A stretch of 64,000 nucleotides of DNA, from positions 1-64,000 of the forward strand of contig JASANE010021376.1 in assembly GCA_030248225.1 (NCBI GenBank), read 5' to 3'. Below are positions 26,340-38,100 of this stretch, in pieces. The notes below the pieces were generated by a model. The model had not been told where the DNA came from. It saw only the letters and a list, made by a program, of their open reading frames with translations, and did no database searches. Source of the DNA: Trileptium ribeirensis. Lineage: Eukaryota; Nematoda; Enoplea; Enoplida; Thoracostomopsidae. The position numbers and the translations under genes are program-made. The first letter of the stretch is position 1. Each line of letters opens with the position of its first letter.

Positions 26340-26712
26340 TGCATCATTTGCTATAAGATATGTGCGCATGATCCTAATCATGTCACGCGTTCAATTGCAC
26401 TAGCTACTATGCCATGCAGACAGTTCAGCTTGACTATTATACTTTTGAATAGCCTAGCTAGGTTATACTTTTGTCAGTGACTGTGGAGCCGGCCTGTGCT
26501 TTTGTCACTAGGCGTTCACCTGAGACACTTCAGCCAGACACTCACTCTGTTTGTCTCGCAGAGCGTAGCTAAACTCCCTGTTTGTCGCATTAAGATTAGC
26601 TAAGCTATAAACATCACCATACTAGTACAGCGAAGCTATAGTTCACCCGAACTAGTTGAGTTGGACACGTGACATAATTTGACCCAGGTGCACGCATCTT
26701 ATAGTAAATGCA
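26340..26712. mobile_element. PIF/Harbinger-like MITE (family C), copy 1
   Basis: Begins TGCATCATTTGCTATAAGAT and ends in the inverse, GCATCTTATAGTAAATGCA. It is flanked by the 3-bp direct repeat TTA (26337-26339 and 26713-26715). The interior matches copy 2 at 43274-43856 through most of its length. A TWA target duplication is characteristic of PIF/Harbinger elements. 373 bp, non-coding. Confidence 0.85.
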
Positions 26713-26715
26713 TTA

Positions 26716-28739
26716 CGCAATAGAAGACGTTAATTTGTATGAAATCAATGATTCAACCCTGTAATTCCTGAACTCAAAAATGAACATTCTTGCTTACTAT
26801 GTTATGTAGCAGGAAACGGTCACGTATGAATAATACATAGATTATGGTCAGTATTATATTGAATATGGTACACTATAAAATCATCGAAGCCAAAAAATAT
26901 ATTTCGATCTTTTAATTAAAATTAGCAAAGGAATTCATATAGCTTGTGTTTATATTTACTCGGTAAACTAGGCAATTCCTGAAATTATGTTCCAGCGCGA
27001 AACAGCTTTGGAGGTATTTCGCTAAATTTTTTTATGCTGGGTGCGTTAGAGCTGCCCGTCCCCAATTGCAAAATTATGGATATATCTCCGCCTGTTCGCG
27101 AGCAGCGATCAAACAACACAATGTTTCATGCTAATTTCAGCTCGTTTTTGCGATTATGGCTTGTAAATAAGGTTGTAAGTAAATCGATTAAGCACACGTT
27201 TTCGCAGCAGATATGACCGTAGGTGGCTTTCCTGCAGAAGTGATATCGCGATGATAAACGCTCGAACAAGGAAAGAAACCCGGGTAACTTCAAGTTTTAG
27301 GGTCCAATCTAAGTAAATTTTGTTGGGTTTGCTTCGGATATAGTACTGAGTCAGAACTAATCGTAGTAAATGCATACTAGCCCATATAGCCTAAGCATTA
27401 GTTTAAGTCTTTAACCAATGAGTGCAGCAGACTTTGACACCATTCGCCTCAGCTCGGGAATGCGGTTCTAATGGTACCTAACATTTGCTGGAAAATTTTC
27501 GGCACCAAGGATAACCATAAAAATCGAAAAGATGTTGCTATAAATATGGTTCTAATGGACACTTTTAACCGTCTAGACGGGCTATAATACTACTATGCGT
27601 GCAGCAAAATTAACGGTGTTTTTTTCATATTGACCATGGGAGAGCGTCTAACGTAAAGATCATACGGTTATAAGATGACATATCCTACATACAGCACGGT
27701 TCCGATTTGACCCATATTTCACACTGCATAATCATTATGTTTGGTACGTGATTCAGAGTTGCATCATTAATGCAGAGTTGTACGGCTGAAAGTGACGTAC
27801 GTAAACCACTGGGAGGCCTTGAAACAGCTTTCAGTTCCTTTAGGAATCTCGCAAAGAAATAATAACAATGAATGAGCAGACCTTATGCGACAAAATCTGT
27901 TAACACATCAGTTCGCTATGCTGGCTGTACCCGTTTGTGAACAGTGAGCGTTAAAGAGTTAAATAATAAAAGTCTAAACAAAATTAAATTAGTGCTACAA
28001 GCCCTTTGGTCTGAGCACAGCATCTAGTTATTACACACATGTTGAAAAAGTTTTTCCAATAAAGAATACCATTTTATTCTTGAACTGAGGAATTCAAGCA
28101 ATTTTCAATTATAGCAAAATATAAAAAAATGTCGGGTAATATGTTGAATGACCTGGAAATAATAAAATATTCTATATGCCAAATATATTAGATCATAAAA
28201 GTAGCGTACATGTAGTTTCCTGCAACCAATATCTAGAAATTTATAATATCCAGAAATTTATAATTTGCGCTACAACAAAAGCTACAAAACGAAAGATAGC
28301 ATTTGTCTCATTGCTGTAATTTAGGCAAAATTTTGTGTATTGTGATATGCCGAATTTAATGTCGCTGCAATGCCGAATGATGGAATGAATCAATTTTTAG
28401 AGTACAAACTCCGTCATATTTGCTAAGCCATAGTCAGCCAGTTTGTTGAGTGAAATTCGTTTGCAACGATATAAAAAGACAATATCTATTGAAACCCAAA
28501 AATTAAAAAATACAACTGATTTATTTGCTATACATCGTTCAACGTCGAGGTTCACGATTCCACTTTTTCGAACATCAATCACAGTTCTCCGATTTAATCG
28601 CTGATATATTTAGTTTTTTGGCTCTAGAGTTCCTTTGGAACTGATAAAGGCGATAGATAATCTTTCTTAACACAAGAAAGCAATACACCGCTTCTACAAA
28701 AATAAATTGCTCAACATCAATACGTACATTTAGAAGATC
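26716..28739. other. Upstream region of the galactosyltransferase gene
   Basis: No gene or defined repeat. Presumably contains the promoter and 5' UTR of the galactosyltransferase, but I see no decisive core-promoter element. An in-frame TAG nine bases upstream of the ATG at 28740 supports that start codon, unless an untranslated exon is spliced immediately upstream. Confidence 0.4.
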
Positions 28740-29178
28740 ATGAGCCAAATATTAAGAGCTCAATATTGTGTCCGTATCGCAAAATATGTATTGTTGTTTA
28801 ACGTTTTGCTATACGTAGCATTGATGTCGCAGCAACAGCTATACAAACAGCGCAATTCAAATATTCAAAATTGGCGACAAATTAGCGATTTCTCAAGAAT
28901 ACGATTAACATCTGTGATCCAAAATACGGCTGTTAATACAAAACAAATTGACCACAACTCTACTAATGGCAACATTACTGTGTCAACATCGTCGATAAAA
29001 CCCATTGAACAAAGCAGTGGACTCCGCCATGGACTTATGTTAGCTCCAAATATGTCGGAGCCTGGCTCCAATATGAATTCATTGACTACTACCGATAAAC
29101 CGTTCGTTAACTTCTTGACCGTACAAGGAATTGGCAAATCCAATTTGTCATTGTGTCCTGAAACACCTCCGGATTTAG
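28740..29178 (+). CDS. Galactosyltransferase exon 1: tail, signal anchor, stem
   Basis: Encodes residues 1-146 plus one base. The hydrophobic signal anchor (YVLLFNVLLYVALM) follows a short basic tail. The stem is rich in Ser, Thr, Asn and Gln with potential N-glycosylation sites (NST, NIT, NMS, NLS). It ends in CPETPPDL, the conserved entry to the catalytic domain. The donor is G|GTCAGC at 29179. Confidence 0.88.
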
Positions 29179-32100
29179 GTCAGCAATATTACACATGAAT
29201 TTTCCAAAATTTTTATGACATTGCAAACTGGCTTAACGCAGAGATGTTAGCGTGCAAGAGTTTTTTTTGAGCCGTCTGGTATCCGGGCCAGCGGTGTCTT
29301 CCGCCATTATGCCATACCGGCGGCTCAAAATAGTTTTTCATGCCCGCGATGAACTAAATCGGTGGCATAAAAAGTTTATCATCAAGAGCGCAGATCCGAT
29401 TTGAAAACGGGAGGGGATAAGCTTCGTAGGACGGCTCTAGACAAAATACATATAATTCGCACATATAATCATAGGAAAGCTCCTGAAAATTCTAAGATGT
29501 ATACCTATTCGAGTGTGTGGTGCTGCAACATCGTTTTAGTTCTTGCATTATTAAAAGATTATATTTGTTTATTTGTAACACTGGGGAAACTGTACCCCAC
29601 ACTTCAAAAAGCGATGGGACCAGGCCTAATATCTTCTCCTTATCTGCACCCATGCTTATCATTATGCATTTCGAACAGCTAAGGCTAAACAACGGAGCGG
29701 AAAACGTGACCAATTTTTGCTGCGTACTGCCTAAGTACCCAATCAAACAACCAAAGTAAAACTGTCATGGATTTCTTGAGTGTTTCTACTGCAAGTCACG
29801 CAGATTTTCAGACGGCACCGGTTAAGAAGGCTTTTGGCAACGCACACATTGAAGCAAAACATGCACGCTTATAAAAAATCCCAATACAGAAAAGGACTTA
29901 GCGCATTCGACTGCGATCGCAAAAAATATGCAAATCATGATTTTACATTATGTACAAGGACAGGATTTGCAATGCAGGAAAATGTAGATGACGTCCGCGG
30001 TTTGTATTTTACGATTTAGCATCCCAATTTTACTCTAGAAACGCTATCATAATCGTGTATCCTCCTGGTGGCACAATTTTATAGACCGAAAACACGTAGT
30101 GCTTTTTTAGCATGTCATTTGATTAGTGCAACGTAACTGTCACTGCACATGCATCCTAATTACGTTCCTTCTTAACGACACCTATGGTCGTATTCGCTAA
30201 ATTGTTAATATCGATGAAAGAATTGTGGACGCGGATTTTTAAAAGACTCGGCTTGCGATTTTGAAAAAAATTACATCCAAAGATGTATGCATCTGGATTT
30301 AACTCACGCAACAGGGTATCATCAAAAGAGGTATCTCCTTGTGTGTCGTGTCCGTCATGTCTTTCAAACATTACACCAAAGTTATTTAAGGTTAACGTTG
30401 CAATTTTAATGCGAATTGTTGCTCCACAGCAACGAAAAGTATGGAAAAGCGATGTATTAATATCGAATTGTCATCCAGTTTATTTTTGTTCTTCACATGT
30501 AATCATAATATATACCCAAAAAACTAAATGTATAAGCTGATTTAAGTCACAAAAATCATTATATACCAATGCGTTTACGATTTAGTGTTTCAAATCATAT
30601 ATGCTTTGGTACTGACGCAAGACAATCAATTAAGGTAGAAAATGTGTTTTTCATATTTTCAGATTTCGTGAAAAAATATGCTCCTTGTTTAAATTCATGT
30701 TGGTATTAACATAGCGGTTTGGGAATGCCAAATAAATGCTTAAATTGAGGGATAAGGCATTATTATACGCAAGTGGTGATAGTGTTTTCAACTCAACTTT
30801 GAAGTTTGAACAGAATTTCAATAATGTTTGCTTAGCTTTAATCTTCCGCCAATTAATTCTTTATTAGTTACACATTTGGAGTTGAAAGCAAGCCGAGCAT
30901 TAGTCCCAAGTCTTTGATTCTCTAGTGAGATTATATGTATATTAGGTGTGCATTCTTCAACTGTACTCGCTGTTGTATTTAAAGTATCATTTTTTGAAAC
31001 TAGATTCTGCTTTTTTACAACTTCTGTTTAGCTGGAGGTATCTCTTTCTAGTCGCTAACAATACCTTGCCGAAGTCGTTAATAAAAATTTAGCGACGATA
31101 ATTTGACGATTAAATTGATCTTGTTAAAAATTACAAACCCGATGTTATAGAAGTGTCATATACTGACTGCCGCAGCTGCAGCTTTACAGTTGGCTGGTTA
31201 GGCAGAGCCGACTGTAAGCCACAGTAAGTTTTATTCTGACGGTATTTGGTAATTCGCCGTTTGTTGATGCTTTCAATTCTATATTACAACACGAAATACA
31301 CCGTGCACTAAATACATAGTATTTTGTGTTACACTACACTCAATACATTGGGAGTTAAATAATTATTGCCTATTCACTGCGAGATAATGCAGTCAAGTCG
31401 TGTCCGCAAACTTTTTTGTGTCTAGCATCGTGTTAAAACTTAAACATTCTGTTTTTAAACCGGACGTAATTGATGCTACACTACAATATTCAGGTTTAAG
31501 GATTTGCTTATTTTCTACTATATTCCTTCAATGTTCTTCACTTCAGTCCACCCATGTCAGATATAGTTTTTATTGTGATGCGAGAGTAAACTTAAAACAC
31601 GCTCATCAATCCTATTTTGCTATTTCGGTTAAAAATCTGTCACCGAACTTTTTTCGTGAACCGTAATCCGGCGCAAATATTTTTGCGAACACACAGCTCT
31701 GCGATAATAATCAGGCAAATTTGTGGTCCCAAAAATTCAACGAAAATTACAAAATTTTTACGAACGAAAGTCTACCGGCTTTGGATTCGCTGGGCTTCCT
31801 CGAGAACACTGTTACCTAAACCACAGGAACGATTAATTTGTGACGTAAATATTACGTTAAATTTGTTCGGGAACAGAGACAAATACAAACAAAAAGCTGA
31901 TATGCATTAGATAACCGTTTTCACTGCAAATTCAAAATCGTCAAAATTATGTTCGAACACAATTTGTAATTTTCGGTAATTTGTTTCTGATTCTGCCAAA
32001 TTTCCGTTATCGAAAAACCGATGAAATTGCTGTTTTTGTTTCCTTAGATTCGCTATGGGCTATTACAAAATAGGATGGTCAACGGGCGCAGGCTAGGTTT

Positions 32101-35100
32101 ACTCGCCCATCACATAATTCCTGTATATTCGAAAACTACTTGTCCGGGTTTGTCCTAATTTTCTGCGACATTGTGCAAGCATAGTAAGGTAAATCCATTT
32201 TCACTCACAACGTCAGTGTAATTTTTAATGAAAGCATAGTATGGTAAATCCATTTTCACTCACAACGTCAGTGTAATTTTTAATGAAAAATTAACAAGTT
32301 CCTAAATACTATTTTTCATGCAAATCCTGCCATCAAACTGGCATTAAACCATATAAAGCTGAGAGCCAATATGACATTAAAAGGTGTAATCGAAACATAA
32401 AAATCGCCGTAACTGAAAGTTTTACTGTAAATAAACATGAGAAAATCAGAAATAAGATATAATAATAATAGTTAAGTAACATGCATATATTAATAACCTA
32501 TTTATGTGTGCATGTCCATAAACATATTTATACATTCTACAACAACAACAACATTAAAGTGAAGGTGAAGTTTATTAAAATTCTCAGCAATAAAATTGGA
32601 GCTATACCTCAGTTACACCATAGAGATTGTGTGACAGAAAATAACGGCAATATAACGTTAAGTATCCGGTACTGTGTGGGCTACATATCCAGTAGTACCC
32701 GCTACCTTTTAGTAGCTATTACACCACGGGCTCGCTATATTTAAGCCAGTACTCGATCCGGCAATGCGTACCGTATTCTCGTACCAGGTCCGGTATAATT
32801 ATCGTCTAATATAGTATTCGTACATTGGAAGTCATCCATTAATGCGTCGTAAAATATATAGTCGTAGAAATGAGGAATCATTATATACTGAGCACACAGT
32901 ATTTCATTCTAAATCAGAAAGACATTATTCAGGTGGATGCACCTAACCGATACCTTGTTAACGATAGGCTGTGCAGTTAACACCTTTCTATATTGATACA
33001 TTATACGCTACGCTCTTTAAACATATGCTGTGGCGGTGCCAGAGGTTCTTGAGATTATAGACCCAACCTTCCCCCAACTTTAAGTTTCATTTTGACTATA
33101 AAAAAATTTAGTGACCCAAATCATAGAGATTCAAGCGCAGTCGGTTCAGGGGTACACGGTTTCAGCGGAGTGATAACCAAAATTTTTCCCCAGGCTCCCC
33201 AATTTTTTCTCATAATTCTCCAATTATTCTCAATTTAGCCTCACAATTCTTTTGATTTTGCTAAAATCGAAAGCTAAAACGTCGTATTTTGGACTCCTCG
33301 CCTTAAACAATTTTGGAACCGACACCGCATATAAGACGACATCAAAGTATACCAATTTAATTTTGGGGTGAACCCCTGCAATAGACTTTTTTATGGAACA
33401 AGCTGCCATCTAGGCTTCGCGCCAGAGCCTTAAACGTTACTTAATTTAAGTCTAATTTAAAGATATTTCTGTTTCCGCAGGTCTTACCTTCATAATTTCA
33501 AAAATTATCGCATTGTTATTAATTGTCTTATCGGGACGAACCCCTGCGATATACTGTTTGACTACGTATGCTGCAAAATAATATTGTTTTTATTTCAGTG
33601 GGAGAAATCAACACTACGATGAACATGACGCCGTGGAAGCTGCTCGACAAAGAACTGTCATACCTCGGGCCCGGAGGTTTGAGAAGATCAGTTTTAGTGT
33701 TTAGTTATTTGTTGATTGATTTATTGATTTATTTAAATACCAGAGATAGAACAGGGTCACTGTGTCATTACCATCACCGGGTCCGCTGATCACCGGGTCA
33801 TAAAATGATGACACGATTCCCTGTCTGGTATGTACGTCGCTATACTGGTTATCGAAATTGGTCAAGTCAACTGTTGTTTTAATTAAACAGTGAAACTTTG
33901 CACCATTTGTCAGAGTGTATTATTTGAAAGCTCGACTGTAAATAAAGTAAAACTGGAGAGAAACTTATAATGAGGCGTTGAGTTTCTTTTCATGAGAGAA
34001 AGACGTCACAAAGATTTGCACTGTTAGTTATTTATAACTACAGCAAAATTTGAGCCCTTCTCAAGAAAATTGTGTTCAATAAAAAGTTTTATTCAAAAGG
34101 ATAACCTTACCTAAATTTCGTTGCCTTGAAAATCATATAATACAGTAAAAAGACAAACTCAGACTTATTTAGAATAGTCTGCTATGAAACGAACATAGAA
34201 ACATTCAACCATTGGCAGAACAATTTCTAGTGGGGCAAATTGCTGTATCCTAAAATTAATGCATCACATAATGTAATACATTATTTACATAACTTCATAG
34301 TTTTCAACAGGTGTGGAGCAGTGGGGGTTCCCCCAAGCTATATTTACCACCCCCTCCCACGAAGGCTCCACATCCTCATCTCCCCCACTCCCCCTCCACC
34401 CGTGCGCCTTCAACCTGACTTGATGTGTGATGTGCATGTTGAGTGAAAGTCGGAAACAATGTCACAGGCTTAGGACATTTTGTTTGCGCGTATATATGAT
34501 GCGGTACTGCACATTTTAGGAGTTTTTACTAATTCTAATGCCAGTATATTCCTATTTATGGTGGTGGGTTATTGCCATGACTTCTGTAACAGTGATCGAA
34601 TAGTCAAAAATAAGCGCTCGAAACATCCAACGCGAATCATAAAGTTTTAGTCGTCTGTCAAGATTGCAACGTTATAGAGACACTTGTTTTCTCTCAAACG
34701 GCACTAGACCTGGTCGAGCGATGTTATTATCGGTTATGAAAGCAGTGTTAATTTGTTTTTTCTTGATTTGGCAGTTGTAGAATCTATTTATTCACTCTAA
34801 TTCGCTGTGTCACGTGCTAGCCGCTTCAAAACTATAGATAAAGCATTGATAGAATCCTGAAGACTTCAGGGCCTCCTGGACCACAATGGGATTTGTTATC
34901 CATTTTCGAATCTTCCCCGCTTTTGTGTGGTGAACGAAGCTACATTGCAATGTCGTGGTATAACAACAATTATTAGCGTGCATAATGCTGCTGCCAACGA
35001 CACATTAACTCAAACAGTAGGTAAATTATTTTACGTTAAAAATTTTATCAATTTCATATTTTAGGCTACTGGAAACCCGAAAACTGCACATCGAGGTCCC

Positions 35101-38100
35101 GCATTGCCATTATAGTGCCATTTCGGGACCGTGATTCGCATCTAAATATTTTCCTTCGAAATATGCATCCATTCCTGCAAAAGCAACAACTGGACTATTC
35201 TATTTTTGTAGTCGAGCAAGTATGTAAAAATTTATATAGTAGTAACATAGTTTTCTTAAAATATTATTGTGAAAATTTCTTGGCTATTGTAACCTTTACT
35301 GGCGGAACTGAAATTACTTCTATGCCGTTCTCAGACTATGTAATGTAACAGTAAACTTAAGATGCGCCGCCGACCATCCTCTTTTGAAACCATGAACAAA
35401 ACTTTGTTAGAGAACAAAACTCGGATTTCAATAGCCGGGTCCAATTTTTCTATTTGATAACGCCATTAACGGATGCAATTCGGCCCCTGTACTTTAACAC
35501 CAATGTGTCCGAGAAGATTTTCAAATGATAATGTATGAACTATGAAATGGGCTAATTTCTGTTCTTTTATACAAAAATGAAATTTGTGTTCAGTGAACAA
35601 CGAAATAGAATTTGCTTTTGACAAAAAATGATGGTAAACGGCGCCTCTTATGTTTACTCATGCATAACTTTTAGGAGCGTAATGCGAAATACATTCTATA
35701 CTGTTCGTAACATACTAAGCATATGCGTTAGCGTAGGCTCGTCATCTTACATAAGATTTAGGCTAATCCTAAGACTAGGCAGCTGCCACGACAAACCCTA
35801 ACACTGTTCTTTTTCTAATGAAATTATTTGTGATTTAGCAAAGTCTTATTGTATTTCTCAGATAAACTTTAAAATAGAAAGTTTTAACATATACTTATGC
35901 AAATGATGTAGCAAAATAAATGTCACTTGGATCAGGTTCGAATTTAATTTGTCGGGTTTCGGATTCCGTTGAGTTGGGATCGTGTGGGGTTCTCTAATGT
36001 AACTTGCTTTCTTTGCCCAGACTAGGGTGGCTGGTTAGGCACCATGGCAATGGGGCTGCGATATAGATCACGTTTCCGTCGTACAGCTTAGACAGTTAAC
36101 AACAAAATATTACAAGGGAAACCAAACTCAAACTAAGAGCCAGGATTATAATTTATCGATGGCTGGCTATCGGGTAATTAAGGGATAGGTATCAGAGTGA
36201 CGGGGCTGCTATGTTGATCAGCTCCTTGCCGTACAATCTAATTATCTGGTATTTATCCGGGTAGGTGTTAAGGCGATGAGGCTGCGGCGTGGGCCACGTC
36301 CTACTCGTACAGCTTAATTATCGGGTAACTATCAGGTCAGCCATCTGGACCCGAAGCTGCGATGTTGGTCAAGTCCTTGTTGTACAACCTTTTTATTGAT
36401 TGGGCAATTATCGAACTCGGAATCAGGGCGATGGGCTGCGCTGTGAGTCACGTCCTAGTCTTACAACCTGGTTAGTTTCGATAAAACACTACCCATAAAA
36501 CACATAACGACCCAGTTATAAGTCATGACTCTTGATGACTCTAATTTATTAATGATTGGTTATCCAACATATTTATGATTATTTATTTTCGTTTTTTACT
36601 TACCGAAAATTTTAGGAATAACTTTTTCTGAATATATAATTTTACATAGCTTTTGAGCCGCATTATCTAGCTGAGCCGAAACGTATCAAAATCAGATGAA
36701 TTCTTGATAAATATTTAAGGTAAAGGCTCAGGATTTTATATAGATATATCTTGCTCCTTAATTCATGAACGTATTAAGCTAAATCATTAACTCAGCTCGA
36801 AAGCGCGATCCGAATGGCATATTAAATTTTATATTTTACTGTTTTAGTTAAATACGGTTTGAGACATATAACCGAAAAGAATCAACAAAATTTGCTTTGA
36901 CTTGGCACTAAAATTTAGAATTGTCGGATGTCTTTCCTTGTACCAGTGTATATCTCAGTGATATTGTCTCCACATGCAAGCCACGTAAGGACACACCAGC
37001 CGTGAATATTTGATCTAATTGTGTTTGCTTATCTAGCTACAAATGATAATATTAAAAAATCTACTTTTAGTTTAATAGCCCGAAAAATTAGGTTGTTTGA
37101 CGCCTGCTTCCAAACAGACGGACATATATGAACAATATTGAAGTTAAAAAGGCGTAGATTTAGACAATATAAAAATATTTAGCCAAATATGTCGAGTTAT
37201 TGGAGTTGCAATAAACATTTATAAATTGCCTAGTATATAATATAAACATTGTAAACTCTAGTCTACGTCTTTATTGACAATATTTATTAAAACATCCAAA
37301 TTTGTATTTCCTATTTGGTCCGTGCAACCTTTAGGGGCCGGACGTTATAACGTTAGAAAAAAGAGCAGCGAAGAGCGGGGTGTTTGGGGGGGCGGTAGCC
37401 CCCGATTTACGCTTAGGCTTAGTACGTGGCTTATATAGGAACCTTAGCTTAGGCTAAGACTAAAGCAGATGCGTAGTATATCGAGAACGACATATCATGC
37501 ATTTCAATTCCGCCCATAAAATTTACACTGGTCTCCTATTTTGTACATTTGATGTGTATGTTTATTTAATAACGAATTTATCACAATCTATGTATGAATC
37601 GTACTCCTACTCTTGCCTACAAGGTAACAAAGTATGCTGCGTGCATGTTTATCTTAGTGCTCAACAATTACAGAGTTGAGACCAGAATTTTTGCTAAATT
37701 AAACGTCTTCTATTACCCAACGATAAATGGAACGGTAAATATTCTTAACTTATATCTGTTATGTTTGGTGCGGTAATATCGACTTATAGTTTATTCGTAG
37801 CTATAAATAACTGAAACTACATTTATCAATATTATATTACACAAAACAATTTATGTATACAGATCGCAAATCAAACATTCAATCGTGCAAAATTGATGAA
37901 TATCGGTTACGTAGAAGCGGCGTCACGTCATAGCATCGATTGTGCAATATTTAGCGATGTTGATTTTATTCCAGTGAACGACAAAAATCTATACCGCTGT
38001 CCTGACGAGAACGCTGCTAGACATATGGCAGTATCTGTCGACAGATGGAATTACACGTGTCGTCATTTCCCTAACTACTGTCTATATGTCTTTCTTGTGT

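Larger units (their letters stand above)
29179..33598 (+). other. Intron 1 of the galactosyltransferase gene
   Basis: Phase 1 intron of about 4.4 kb ending TTTCAG. It contains TIR element family A copy 2 (31583-32108) and a 54-bp tandem duplication (32181-32288). The short open frames inside resemble no known protein. Confidence 0.8.
35220..37862 (+). other. Intron 3 of the galactosyltransferase gene
   Basis: 2.6 kb, ending ATACAG. It carries TIR element family A copy 3, a degenerate ~75-bp minisatellite (36050-36470) and an 8-bp-TSD MITE (37317-37533). Confidence 0.8.

Noticed and set aside
28865..29143. Open frame on the opposite strand of galactosyltransferase exon 1
   Set aside because: Shadow of the real exon; the plus strand has the signal anchor and the splice-consistent frame.
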